Shown here one piece after another: positions 50,306 to 59,154 of a stretch of 64,000 bases of DNA (its first letter is position 1; every line of letters starts with the position of its first letter). The notes beneath the pieces were generated by a model. That model searched no databases. It was not told where the DNA came from and saw only the letters and a program-made list of their open reading frames with translations. Location: assembly GCA_005768755.1 (NCBI GenBank), contig VAFL01000008.1, positions 124,001-188,000 of the forward strand, read 5' to 3'. This DNA comes from Paracoccus denitrificans. Its GTDB lineage: Bacteria > Pseudomonadota > Alphaproteobacteria > Rhodobacterales > Rhodobacteraceae. Both the position numbers and the translations under genes were made by a program.

Positions 50306-51391
50306 TCAGGACTTGTCCAACAAATCCGTAACGGTTTTCTGAAGCTTGGCGACCGTGGCCGCCAACCGGGGCAAACGGCGTGTGGCGCGATCCATCTCCA
50401 TCCGGGTTGTCATTTCAACGGCCGGGTTGCCCAGCACGATCCGACCCGCCGGTACGCGGCTGAAGATCTTGGTCGCCCCTCCCGCGATCACGTCGTCGCC
50501 TATAACCGTGTTGTCGGAAACACCGCATTGCCCGGCCAGAACCACGCGGTCACCGATCACCGACGATCCCGCGATGCCCACCTGCCCGCAGATCAGTGCA
50601 TCATCGCCGATCACGACGTTGTGGCCGATATGGACAAGGTTATCCACCTTGGTGCCGTTACCGATCCGCGTCGCCCGAACGGTGCCGCGATCAATCATTG
50701 CACCGGCACCGATTTCAACGTCATCGCCAATCTCGACCCCGCCAAGCGAATGGATACGTTCCCATTTCTGTTGCTTTATTTCGTCGCGTTTTCCAAGAGT
50801 TTTACGCATTTCCTCGACGCCGGACTCCTCTGGTGTGACGAAGGAAAACCCGTCAGAGCCGATGACCGCGCCGGGTTGAATGACGATCCGGTCGCCAATC
50901 GTGACGCCATGCTGCACATGTGCGCCACTCAGGATCAGCGCGTCTGCCCCGATGCGCGAGCCGCGCGCAATCGAGACATGGCTGGCGATGCGCGCGCGCG
51001 GCCCGATCCGCACCCCGGCACCGATCACGACAAACGGCCCGATCGCCGCATCTTCACCGATTTCAGCTGTAGGATCGATAACCGTTGACGGATGTATTCC
51101 CGCCGCGATGTCAGGGCCGGGATCGAAGCGGCGCGTCAATCCCGACATCACAAGACGGGGACGCGACGCAAAGATGGCTGCAGCCAGTCCGTAGGCTTCG
51201 GGGTCCATCCCCTCTGCCAGTATCGCGGCAGAGCCGGGCTTCAGCGCCGAGGCGTATTTCGGTGACATCGCAAGCGCGATCTGGTCAGCGCCGCATTCCG
51301 CCGGTTCAGCCGCGCCAGTCACCGTAAGCGACAGGTCACCCCAGGCGCGGGCATCCAGTGCGGCAGCAAGATCCTTGATCGTAACCTGCAT
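50306..51391 (-). CDS. lpxD: UDP-3-O-(3-hydroxyacyl)glucosamine N-acyltransferase
   Basis: A 361-residue left-handed beta-helix N-acyltransferase, the third step of lipid A synthesis. An N-terminal uridine-binding domain (AAEPAECGADQIALAMSPKY) precedes hexapeptide repeats with catalytic H254 in NLVHIGHNVVIGDDALI, and a C-terminal helix. Unlike in many relatives, lpxD is not next to fabZ-lpxA; it sits 10 kb away with an ACP and a ketosynthase, suggesting coordinated supply of its acyl donor. Confidence 0.96.
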   Translation of the reverse strand: MQVTIKDLAAALDARAWGDLSLTVTGAAEPAECGADQIALAMSPKYASALKPGSAAILAEGMDPEAYGLAAAIFASRPRLVMSGLTRRFDPGPDIAAGIHPSTVIDPTAEIGEDAAIGPFVVIGAGVRIGPRARIASHVSIARGSRIGADALILSGAHVQHGVTIGDRIVIQPGAVIGSDGFSFVTPEESGVEEMRKTLGKRDEIKQQKWERIHSLGGVEIGDDVEIGAGAMIDRGTVRATRIGNGTKVDNLVHIGHNVVIGDDALICGQVGIAGSSVIGDRVVLAGQCGVSDNTVIGDDVIAGGATKIFSRVPAGRIVLGNPAVEMTTRMEMDRATRRLPRLAATVAKLQKTVTDLLDKS

Positions 51392-51448
51392 CGGGGTCTC
51401 CTTTTGCGGAATGATCTAGCCATCCGCGCCCCGTTTTGCCAGACCCTG

Positions 51449-51470
51449 CCCGGCCCGCCGTCGGGCCGGG
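51449..51470 (-). terminator. hairpin between the L,D-transpeptidase and lpxD genes
   Basis: Perfect 9-bp stem (CCCGGCCCG / CGGGCCGGG, 4-base loop), 15 bases after the transpeptidase stop. No T-tract follows on the minus strand, so it may be a weak terminator, an mRNA-end structure, or part of the lpxD leader. Confidence 0.45.
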
Positions 51471-51484
51471 AACGTCACGGCAGA

Positions 51485-53080
51485 TCAGCTGCCGGCTTCG
51501 GCCGCCTTTTGCATCGCTTCCCAAACGCGGGCGTCGCGGCCATAGACATCGGCGTAATTGCGCAGCTGGCCGTCCGGTCCGGGGATGGTGGTGAAATAGA
51601 CCAGATGGATCGGCAGCGGCTCCTCCAGCTTGATCCAGCGTTCTTCGCCCGTGCTCAGAACCCGCTCAAACAGTGCTTTGGGATCGTCGCTGTTGCCACG
51701 CAGCAATTCGTACGCCAGGTCAAACGGCTTGCCGACCCGAACACAACCATGAGAGGCCGCCCGGTTCGTGTTGCTGAACAGCCCTTTCGATGGCGTGTCA
51801 TGCAGATAGATGTTCCACGGATTCGGGAACATGAATTTCACAAGACCAAGCGCATTATCCTCGGACGGCTTCTGTCGCAGCGTATAGGGGAAACTGCTGT
51901 CGCTGTATTTGTTGAAATCGATCTGGTCGCGCGGGATCACGCGGCCGTTGCGATCCACCACGTCAAGATGCGCCACCGCGTAGCGATTGGCGCGCAACTT
52001 CGACAGATAGGATTGCGCCGCGATCGAGCGTGGGACGTTCCAGCGCGGGTTTGGCACGACGAATTCCATCGTCTCGCTGAATTCGGGGGTTTCCCAATCG
52101 GGATCGGATTTGCCCACGACGACGCGTGTTTCGAATGTCGTCTGACCGCCTTCGCGGATCTCGCCCATATAGCTGGGGATATTCACCCAGACCATGCGCG
52201 CGCCCAGGTCGTGACCATTCAGCCAGCGCATCCTTTCCATCGCGATCATCAGGCGGCGCGTCTGCGATCCCGTCCCCGTGCCATTCAGTTGGGCAAGCGT
52301 TTTCGGCCCCGCAACACCGTCATCCGGCAATCCGGCCGCTTGCTGATATGACGCAACGAGATCGGCCAGGCCCTCGTCAAAAAGCTGCGCGTCCTGGGCA
52401 GGTGTTGCAGCTTCAAACCCGATAGAGGCCAGGCGCAGCCGCAAGTTGGCCACCTCCGGGCCCTTCGCGCCGACCTTGTAAACCCCAGATGCAACCTCGG
52501 GCGTGCCCGGTGGCGCGACCATGGAGGCTTGCTTGGACAGCATGTCCTTCATCAGCAGATATTCAGGATTTTGCGGCGGCAAAGCGGCAAGTGCCACTGC
52601 CGGATCGCTTGCGGTCATACCTTCAAGAAGCGCGGCCATGTCGACCGGGATCACTTCGCGCTTGTTCATGGAGTCAGTATCGGACGGATCGACCAACCCG
52701 TTCGAAACGTCATTCGCCCACCGCGATAGCGCGCGTGCATAAAGGATTTCTGTTGCCACATCGCTGGCGGAAGTATCGCGCGAGAGGCCGGCGGTATTGT
52801 AACGCTGCGGCGGCAGGCCGTGCTGCGGCGCGGTGGCCACTGCGTCCAGAAGAGCCGCACGGCGCGGCGCCGCTTCGTCGCCAAGAAAGACCGGCTGCAG
52901 CGCATGCGCACCATAGAACGCGGCAAGCCCCGGATCACTGGCCACCGTTTCGGCCAGCTGCATCTCAAAATCGTTAAAATCCAGCTTCGGCGCCGGAAAG
53001 GCCGCCACAGCTACGGGGAGTGCTGCCAGCGCGGCGCCCATCAGGGCGGCACGGCGCAGCCGATTCGCAAACTCGTTCAC
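51485..53080 (-). CDS. L,D-transpeptidase, YcbB/LdtD-like
   Basis: A 531-residue periplasmic enzyme with a Sec signal peptide (about residues 1-28, cleavage near AVAAFPA). It has a scaffold domain, a peptidoglycan-binding domain (GPEVANLRLRLASIGF; YQQAAGLPDDGVAGPKTL) and a YkuD catalytic domain with C446 in NRAASHGCVRVGKPFDL. It makes 3-3 cross-links or attaches proteins to peptidoglycan. Divergent to it, 287 bases away, is a DUF882/M15 protein, which mirrors the ycbB-ycbK neighbourhood of enterobacteria. Confidence 0.95.
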   Translation of the reverse strand: MNEFANRLRRAALMGAALAALPVAVAAFPAPKLDFNDFEMQLAETVASDPGLAAFYGAHALQPVFLGDEAAPRRAALLDAVATAPQHGLPPQRYNTAGLSRDTSASDVATEILYARALSRWANDVSNGLVDPSDTDSMNKREVIPVDMAALLEGMTASDPAVALAALPPQNPEYLLMKDMLSKQASMVAPPGTPEVASGVYKVGAKGPEVANLRLRLASIGFEAATPAQDAQLFDEGLADLVASYQQAAGLPDDGVAGPKTLAQLNGTGTGSQTRRLMIAMERMRWLNGHDLGARMVWVNIPSYMGEIREGGQTTFETRVVVGKSDPDWETPEFSETMEFVVPNPRWNVPRSIAAQSYLSKLRANRYAVAHLDVVDRNGRVIPRDQIDFNKYSDSSFPYTLRQKPSEDNALGLVKFMFPNPWNIYLHDTPSKGLFSNTNRAASHGCVRVGKPFDLAYELLRGNSDDPKALFERVLSTGEERWIKLEEPLPIHLVYFTTIPGPDGQLRNYADVYGRDARVWEAMQKAAEAGS

Positions 53081-53367
53081 CTTTTGACCTCTGCTCGGGC
53101 TTTTCTTTTACTTTGCCATCGCAGAAACTTGCCGTCCAGAAAAGCCGCGACACAAAGCCTCTTGACGTGAAATCCATGGTGCCAGCGTGTTCTGCGGAAC
53201 ACAGATCGGCGGATTTTTGCCTAAATTGGCGCGTTTTCGCCCAGTGGGGAACGAAATGGTTTCAGGATGCAAGGCGATGGTGACATATTCTTAATCAGTT
53301 CCTGGATAAACAAGGAACAGGCCACCCCCGCGTGGTGAGTAAAGAAAAGCAGGACAGGCGATCTGAA
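53081..53367. promoter_or_regulatory. divergent control region between the L,D-transpeptidase and the DUF882 gene
   Basis: This 287-base gap is the longest in the window and must hold two promoters. It contains two small dyads: GTGTTC-N4-GAACAC at 53187-53202 and GTTCCT-N9-AGGAAC at 53298-53318, the second just after an A+T-rich patch. No ORF with a ribosome site and no hairpin-T-tract is seen here. Confidence 0.4.
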
Positions 53368-53925
53368 ATGACAATCGATATCACCCGCCGCGGCATCATG
53401 GGTATCTTTGCCGCAACGACCATTGCTGCGGCCCCCGTTGCCGCCAATGCATTTGGAATCATGCGCCGGGCCGGCGATTACCGACGCATCAGCATGTATT
53501 CGCCGCGCACCGGCGAAAGCATTGACACCGTCTACTGGATCGACGGCAAATATATCCGCGACGCCCTGAATGAGATCAATTATTTCATGCGCGACTGGCG
53601 CTCGGGTGACGCGATCGGCATTGATCCGCGCAATATCGACATCGCAACCGCGTCCCACCGCCTGTTGCAGACCAACGAACCCTATATGATGCTGTCGGGC
53701 TATCGCTCGCCCAAGACCAACGCAATGCTGCGTTCGCGCTCGGAAGGTGTGGCAAAGAACTCGCTTCACATGAGCGGGAAGGCAGCGGATCTGCGTCTGA
53801 AGTCACGTTCGGTCAACCAGATGTACAAGGCTGCGATGGCATGCCGCGCCGGCGGTGTGGGCAAATATTCGCGGTCGAATTTTGTGCATATGGACTGCGG
53901 TCCGGTCCGGACCTGGGGCTCCTGA
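53368..53925 (+). CDS. DUF882 / M15-family peptidase-like protein, Tat-exported
   Basis: A 185-residue protein with a twin-arginine-type signal (ITRRGIMGIFAATTIAAAPVAANA) and a D-Ala-D-Ala carboxypeptidase-like M15 domain. Metal ligands are suggested by SLHMSGKAADLRL (His and Asp) and NFVHMDCGPVR (His). The preceding GYRSPKTNAML is typical of DUF882/YcbK. It probably trims peptidoglycan in the periplasm and pairs with the divergent L,D-transpeptidase. The start was moved to 53368 to begin at the Tat signal. Confidence 0.9.
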   Translation: MTIDITRRGIMGIFAATTIAAAPVAANAFGIMRRAGDYRRISMYSPRTGESIDTVYWIDGKYIRDALNEINYFMRDWRSGDAIGIDPRNIDIATASHRLLQTNEPYMMLSGYRSPKTNAMLRSRSEGVAKNSLHMSGKAADLRLKSRSVNQMYKAAMACRAGGVGKYSRSNFVHMDCGPVRTWGS

Positions 53926-53955
53926 CCTAATCGTAACGCAAGATCCTGAACAAAT

Positions 53956-53979
53956 GGCCCGCCGATCCGGCGGGCCTTT
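53956..53979 (+). terminator. Rho-independent terminator after the DUF882 gene
   Basis: Stem GGCCCGCCG / CGGCGGGCC (9 bp, 3-base loop) followed by TTT. It lies 31 bases after the stop and serves as a boundary with the convergent FrnE-like gene. Confidence 0.75.
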
Positions 53980-54000
53980 GCGTTCGCGGGCGGCATGATG

Positions 54001-54636
54001 CTACGGCCTGGTTGCCGTGATTTCGTCAATCACCTGTTTCCAAAGATCAGCCGGCTGCGCGCCCGGGACAACCTGGCTGTCGGCAATGATGAAGGTGGGC
54101 ACCGCGCGGATGCCACGCTCGCGGGCGTGGGCTTCGCGGGTCAGCACCTCCTGACGGTCCGCGTCCGTTGCCAGCAGGCGCAGGATCATCTGACGGTCCA
54201 TCCCAGACGCGGCCCCAATCTCGGCAAGGACCTGGTGATCAGCGATATTCCTTCCCTCGCGCCAATATGCGCGCATCATGGCAGACATGACGCGGGTTTG
54301 CGCGCCCTCGATCCCGGCCCAGTGCAGCACCCTGAACGCGTCCAACGTCTGGGGCACGCGCTCGATCGCGGCCATATTGATCCACAGGCCAAGCCTCTCG
54401 GCCGCGCGCAAGACCGGCGCGTTCGCGGCAAGAATTCCTGCCTCATCCTTGAAGCGCGCTTTCATGTAGGCAACATGTTCCATCCCCGAGGCTGGCAGAT
54501 CGGGGTTTAACCGAAACGGGTGCCACGTGATGTCGAACATATGTTCCGGCCGCGATTCCAGCGCCTGATCCAGTTCCGCCTTGGCGATAAGGCACCACGG
54601 GCAGGTCGGGTCCGCGAAAATATCAAGCGAGGTCAA
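54001..54636 (-). CDS. DsbA-fold protein of the FrnE type (thioredoxin-like oxidoreductase)
   Basis: About 211 residues with the DsbA fold and an active site CPWC at residues 12-15 (FADPTCPWCLIAKAELDQ), then WHPFRLNPDLPASGM, a helical insert, and the cis-proline region IRAVPTFIIADSQVVPGAQ. FrnE-like proteins act as cytoplasmic disulfide oxidoreductases. The frame has no ATG before the active site; the TTG at 54636, preceded by GGACAG, gives the family length, so the start is uncertain. The frame itself extends to 54741. Confidence 0.85.
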   Translation of the reverse strand: MTSLDIFADPTCPWCLIAKAELDQALESRPEHMFDITWHPFRLNPDLPASGMEHVAYMKARFKDEAGILAANAPVLRAAERLGLWINMAAIERVPQTLDAFRVLHWAGIEGAQTRVMSAMMRAYWREGRNIADHQVLAEIGAASGMDRQMILRLLATDADRQEVLTREAHARERGIRAVPTFIIADSQVVPGAQPADLWKQVIDEITATRP

Positions 54637-54828
54637 TATGCTGTCCAATTCTGTTGCTGCAAACGGGCAAGCCCGCACGGGCCACAAATAGGCGCGCAGC
54701 AAGGCTGACGCAATGCGCAGGCGATCCCCGCGCCGCCTCAAAGCCTATCGCCGCCTCGTTGACAGGTGCCCGGCCCCGGCATAACCCTTCCCCCGGTTGC
54801 GCAGCCGATATCGGACAGCGAGGGATGA

Positions 54829-55587
54829 GTGACAGTCACAGGCGTTCCCGTTTTCCTGGGCAAGCATGTTCGCGCCATTCATTTCGGCGAGACCGAGCGC
54901 ATTTTCGTTGCGTTGGATTTCGGGCGCAGTGATCGCAACGGTTTTCCCGAACAAAGCCCGTCCCGATACCTTGCCAAGCGCGGAATTGGCACATTGTCGA
55001 TCATGCTGTCGGAAAACAGCTGGTATCTTACACCCGAAAATGATGCCCTTCGCCACGCGCTGGATGCCCATTGCCGTGGGGCGAGGGATGTCCGGGCCAT
55101 GGGGGTTTCGATGGGCGGCTTTGGCGCGGTGCTGCTGTCAAAAGCCCTGCATCTGAAAAAGGCGCTGCTGATCTCGCCCCAATATTCGATATTTCGTTCG
55201 CGCGCGCCATGGGATCGGCGCCGCAACAGGATCTCCGCAAAATTCAGCGAAGCGTGGGACGATCTGGATCAGGGCGTGAAGCCGGATCTGTCGGGTATGA
55301 TGATCTATGATCCGCGCAGGCGACCGGACGTTCATCACATTCGCGCGCTTGGCCGGGTCTTGCCTGACATGAAGATCGCCGCCGTTCCATTCGGCGGACA
55401 TCCGGCACATGTCAATCTTGTGGGGCGAAGCGGCTTCCGCCTTTTGATCGACCTGCTGCACAACGATGGCAGCATGACGACCTGGCTGAATGATTACCGG
55501 CGGAAAGAACGCGAAAACAACGCGGTCTATCTGCGGGGAATGACCGACTATCTGGACCTGCGGGAGCAGCGAAAGCTGCGGGAATGA
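54829..55587 (+). CDS. alpha/beta-hydrolase-like protein
   Basis: A 252-residue protein with a nucleophile-elbow motif GVSMGGFGAVLL around residue 92 and a GGHPAHVNLVG segment near residue 188 that could hold the histidine. I recognise the fold but not a named family. It starts at GTG 54829 with GAGGG upstream, divergent from the FrnE-like gene and convergent with cspA. The substrate is unknown; similar genes occur next to glycosyltransferases and exopolysaccharide genes in this order. Confidence 0.75.
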   Translation: MTVTGVPVFLGKHVRAIHFGETERIFVALDFGRSDRNGFPEQSPSRYLAKRGIGTLSIMLSENSWYLTPENDALRHALDAHCRGARDVRAMGVSMGGFGAVLLSKALHLKKALLISPQYSIFRSRAPWDRRRNRISAKFSEAWDDLDQGVKPDLSGMMIYDPRRRPDVHHIRALGRVLPDMKIAAVPFGGHPAHVNLVGRSGFRLLIDLLHNDGSMTTWLNDYRRKERENNAVYLRGMTDYLDLREQRKLRE

Positions 55588-55614
55588 CCGATGGCCTCTC
55601 CCGCAACGGGGGGA

Positions 55615-55821
55615 TCAGAGAAGCTTCAGATCCGAAGCGGATTCGCGGCCATCACGGCCTGCCTGCAGCTCAAAGCTGATTTTCTGATTGTCCTGAAGTC
55701 CGGTCAGACCGGCACGTTCGACAGCAGAAATGTGCACAAACACATCCTTGCCGCCCGAGTCAGGCGCGATGAACCCATATCCTTTGGTGGTGTTGAACCA
55801 TTTAACGGTGCCCGTGGCCAT
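55615..55821 (-). CDS. cold-shock protein (CspA family)
   Basis: A 68-residue single cold-shock domain: ATGTVKWFNTTKGYGFIAPD with RNP1 (KGYGFI) and RNP2 (DVFVHISAVERAG). It acts as an RNA chaperone. The ATG at 55821 has GGAGAG 6 bases upstream; the longer frame is leader. A 150-base gap separates it from the thrS end and contains a strong inverted repeat, so the mRNA probably has its own promoter and a structured leader. Confidence 0.95.
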   Translation of the reverse strand: MATGTVKWFNTTKGYGFIAPDSGGKDVFVHISAVERAGLTGLQDNQKISFELQAGRDGRESASDLKLL

Positions 55822-55970
55822 TCCGTTCTCTCCTTCGATTTTCCCGGCCGCGGGCTTGCGACCAGGCCGTGCAGCCCTTTCGAAATTCCGGCTGCCCCGT
55901 GAAGGGAGGCGGTAGAAAGTCATGCTCACATCTCAACACTTCAAGCAATATGGACAAAACGCAAGCAAGA

Positions 55971-55997
55971 AACTCCGCTGAAAGTTTCAGCGGAGTT
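55971..55997 (-). terminator. 13-bp perfect inverted repeat, probable thrS terminator
   Basis: AACTCCGCTGAAA-G-TTTCAGCGGAGTT is a perfect 13-bp dyad 25 bases after the thrS stop, folding to a stem with an A/T-rich loop. The minus-strand 3' side continues TTCTTGC, a weak T-tract, so it most likely ends thrS transcription before cspA. Confidence 0.65.
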
Positions 55998-56021
55998 AAC
56001 ATTTCATGACATCGGCATATT

Positions 56022-57968
56022 TCAGCCCATATCGGGCGGCGTTGCCTCTTGGCTAAGCTGTCCGACCGCCTCGTCAAGGGAAACCGTGCGGCTTCCCTGC
56101 TGATCAAGCCGGCGCATGGAGACTGTGCGCTCCTCGACCTCTTTCATCCCGATGGCGAGAATCACCGGAACCTTGGCGACCGAATGTTCGCGGACCTTGT
56201 AGTTGATCTTCTCGTTCCGGGTGTCGGCCTCGGCGCGGATACCAGCGGCTTGCAGCGCGCTGACCACCTCGTGGACATAATCGTCCGCATCCGACACGAT
56301 CGACGCAACAACCACCTGACGCGGCGCCAGCCACAGGGGCAGCTTGCCCGCGAAGTTTTCGATCAGAATCCCGATGAACCGTTCGAATGAGCCGAGCGTC
56401 GCGCGGTGCAACATCACGGGACGGTGTTTGGCCCCGTCTTCGCCGATATAGGACGCGTCCAGACGCTCGGGCAGAACGAAGTCGACCTGGTGCGTGCCGC
56501 ATTGCCAATCGCGACCGATGGCGTCGGTCAGAACGAATTCCAGCTTCGGCCCATAAAACGCCCCCTCGCCCGGATTGATTTCCGGCTCGATCCCCGATGC
56601 ACGCGTTGCCGACAGCAGGGCCGTTTCCGCCTTGTCCCAGATTTCGTCCGATCCGGCGCGCGTTTCGGGGCGCGTGGCGAACTTGACCCGGAAATCCTCG
56701 AACCCGAGGTCACGATAGACGCGCGTCAGGAAATCGATATAGCGAATCGTTTCGCTTTCGATCTGGTCTTCCGTGCAGAAGATATGCGCGTCGTCCTGCG
56801 TAAACCCACGCACCCGCATGATCCCGTGCAACGCGCCCGAAGGCTCATAGCGGTTGCACGACCCGAATTCGGCCATGCGCAAGGGCAGGTCGCGATAGGA
56901 TTTCAGCCCGACATTGAAGATCTGCACGTGGCAGGGGCAATTCATCGGCTTCAGGGCGTTGACCGTCTTGGTCTTGGCATGTTCCTCGTCCACCTCGACG
57001 ATGAACATATGGTCCTGATAGTTTTCCCAGTGTCCGCTTTCTTCCCACAGCTTGCGGCTGACGACCTGCGGAGTGTTCACCTCGACATAGCCGCCTTCGC
57101 GCTGACGGCGGCGCATGTAATCCTGAAGCGCCACATAGATGTTCCAGCCATTCGGGTGCCAGAAGACCTGACCCGGCGCTTCTTCCTGCATGTGGAACAG
57201 GTCCATCTCGCGGCCCAGCTTGCGGTGGTCGCGCTTGGCGGCCTCTTCCAGCATGTGCAGATGGGCCTTCAGCTCATCCTTGTTGCGGAACGCCACGCCA
57301 TAGATGCGCTGCAGCATGGGGCGCGAGCTGTCGCCCAGCCAATAGGCACCCGCCACATGCGTCAACTTGAACGCGTCAGCGGGAAGCTGGCCGGTCGATT
57401 GCAGATGCGGGCCACGGCACAGGTCCTGCCAGTCGCCGTGCCAATACATCCGCAGGTCTTCGTCGCCCGGAATGCGGTCGATCAGTTCGACTTTGAACGG
57501 CTCGCCGCGGTCCTTGTAATAGGCGACGGCACGGTCGCGGTCCCAGACCTCGGTCCGGACGGGGTCGCGGGCATTGATGATCTGCTTCATCTTGGCCTCG
57601 ATCTGGCCGAGGTCTTCAGGCGTGAAGGGTTCCGCGCGGTCGAAATCATAGAACCAGCCGTAATCGCGGACCGGGCCGATGGTGACTTTCACATCCGGCC
57701 AGATCTCCTGCACGGCGCGCGCCATGACATGGGCGAAATCGTGGCGGATCAGTTCAAGCGCAGGCGCGTCATCCTTCATCGTGTTGATGGCGATGGCCCC
57801 GCCTTCGTTGATCGGCCAGGCAAGGTCGATATGCCTGCCGTCGAGGCTGGCGGAGATCGCCTTCTTGGCCAGGCTGGGTGCGATGGATTCAGCGACTTCT
57901 GCAGCGGTGATCCCGGCGGGATAATCGCGCGAATTGCCGTCAGGAAATGTCAGGGAAATCTGGCTCAT
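56022..57968 (-). CDS. thrS: threonyl-tRNA synthetase
   Basis: A 648-residue class II synthetase. It begins with a TGS domain (SQISLTFPDGNSRDYPAG), an editing domain with HDFAHVMARAVQEIWPD, the catalytic core (PMNCPCHVQIFN with the Zn cysteine; RMAEFGSCNRYEPSGALHGIMRVRGFTQDDAHIFC) and a C-terminal anticodon-binding domain (LAPRQVVVASI). The length is normal. The ATG at 57968 has GGAGAAAGG directly upstream, favouring it over 57998. Confidence 0.98.
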   Translation of the reverse strand: MSQISLTFPDGNSRDYPAGITAAEVAESIAPSLAKKAISASLDGRHIDLAWPINEGGAIAINTMKDDAPALELIRHDFAHVMARAVQEIWPDVKVTIGPVRDYGWFYDFDRAEPFTPEDLGQIEAKMKQIINARDPVRTEVWDRDRAVAYYKDRGEPFKVELIDRIPGDEDLRMYWHGDWQDLCRGPHLQSTGQLPADAFKLTHVAGAYWLGDSSRPMLQRIYGVAFRNKDELKAHLHMLEEAAKRDHRKLGREMDLFHMQEEAPGQVFWHPNGWNIYVALQDYMRRRQREGGYVEVNTPQVVSRKLWEESGHWENYQDHMFIVEVDEEHAKTKTVNALKPMNCPCHVQIFNVGLKSYRDLPLRMAEFGSCNRYEPSGALHGIMRVRGFTQDDAHIFCTEDQIESETIRYIDFLTRVYRDLGFEDFRVKFATRPETRAGSDEIWDKAETALLSATRASGIEPEINPGEGAFYGPKLEFVLTDAIGRDWQCGTHQVDFVLPERLDASYIGEDGAKHRPVMLHRATLGSFERFIGILIENFAGKLPLWLAPRQVVVASIVSDADDYVHEVVSALQAAGIRAEADTRNEKINYKVREHSVAKVPVILAIGMKEVEERTVSMRRLDQQGSRTVSLDEAVGQLSQEATPPDMG

Positions 57969-58056
57969 GGCCTTTCTCCTCGTCAGTTTGGCGCCCACGG
58001 AACGCCCGGTTGCGGGTTATGTCAGGTGGTCCAGATGCGCCGGATCAAGCGATCTG

Positions 58057-59022
58057 TCAACCGCTGTGGTCGTCGCCATAGACGATTGTCTCGATCAGCT
58101 TGCCATAGCGTTCCTCTGCCAGCGCCTGCGCTTCGGCCACGCCGGGCAACGCCAAGAGGCGCGCCATCTCATCGGCAACCTGTACGCCATATCGTTCGAT
58201 AATGCGGCGATCCGCGATATTTGCAGCGGCAAAGCGCGCCCAATACGCCTCATCCCATCGTTGGGGATTGACCTCGCCCAAAGGTCTGCCGCCCCGACCC
58301 CGCCATTGCCGCATCATGTAGGCGTCGATGGATTTGATGGCATAATGGTTATACCAGGCATGTCCGTGCGCGATCAGATGCTTTGGCATATGGCGCAGAT
58401 GTGTCCAGATCTTTCCGTCATCGGGCACGGTCATCACCTCGCCATTGCCACGCATGACCTGGATGTCACCTTCGCCGCGAAAGCCGAAAGGGTGGTGGTT
58501 ATGCACCGCGCGCCACCGCCCATTGCCCCGGCTGAGGCTTTTTATCGGTGCATTTGCCGCGCTGTTTTCCGGCAGCCGCAAGGTAAATTGTTCCGTCACC
58601 CGACCCGGCTGCCATTGTTCGCTATCCGATGTCCCGAAACTCAGCGCAGAAAGCGAGATGATGTCGATCTCTGGCCCGGCCAGTGCAGTCAGGTCGCTGA
58701 CCTTGCCGGCACCGGTATCGACAAACAAGAACTCATCCACATCCAGAACCATGACCCAGTCTGCCTCATCCGTATGGTGTGTCTTGCGGATCTTCTCGTA
58801 TGCGCTGCGCATCGGCCAGTCGCCGGGTCTGAGGGGGTTGTCCTGATGCGTGATGACGCCGTGCGCGGCAAGCGCGTCCAGAAGGATATCGGTGCCGTCG
58901 CTGCAATCATTGCTGGCGATATGGATGGCGTCAAAGCCCAGCACCCTGTGATGGGCCACATATTCCAGAATGAACGGACCTTCGTCCTTCATCGAACTCA
59001 TCAGCACATGGCGCGGCGACAT
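58057..59022 (-). CDS. glycosyltransferase family 2-like protein
   Basis: A 321-residue glycosyltransferase of the DUF/GT2-type (Glyco_tranf_2_4) fold: VLMSSMKDEGPFILEYVAHHRVLGFDAIHIASNDCSDGT at the N-terminus and a nucleotide-sugar motif WVMVLDVDEFLFVD. No membrane helix is seen. GGGGAAG lies just before the ATG at 59022. It is alone, without other polysaccharide genes, so the acceptor is unknown. It may share a transcript with thrS downstream (88-base gap). Confidence 0.86.
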   Translation of the reverse strand: MSPRHVLMSSMKDEGPFILEYVAHHRVLGFDAIHIASNDCSDGTDILLDALAAHGVITHQDNPLRPGDWPMRSAYEKIRKTHHTDEADWVMVLDVDEFLFVDTGAGKVSDLTALAGPEIDIISLSALSFGTSDSEQWQPGRVTEQFTLRLPENSAANAPIKSLSRGNGRWRAVHNHHPFGFRGEGDIQVMRGNGEVMTVPDDGKIWTHLRHMPKHLIAHGHAWYNHYAIKSIDAYMMRQWRGRGGRPLGEVNPQRWDEAYWARFAAANIADRRIIERYGVQVADEMARLLALPGVAEAQALAEERYGKLIETIVYGDDHSG

Positions 59023-59154
59023 CAGCTTCCCCGGTGTTACGGCAGCGGCGAAACGTGCAACGCATCCGCCGGGGACGCAAGGCCGCTGCCAGCCCAGGTT
59101 GCCCCGGGGCGCCAACAGGTATAAGGGCGTCGCACCTTCTGCAAGGTGACAGCG

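Noticed and set aside
53187..53202. GTGTTC-N4-GAACAC considered as a LexA box
   Set aside because: The alphaproteobacterial LexA box is the direct repeat GTTC-N7-GTTC, and the neighbouring genes are not SOS genes.
56406..58202. Plus-strand open frame of 598 codons opposite thrS
   Set aside because: thrS is unmistakable on the other strand, and the antisense frame has no signal, domain or ribosome site.
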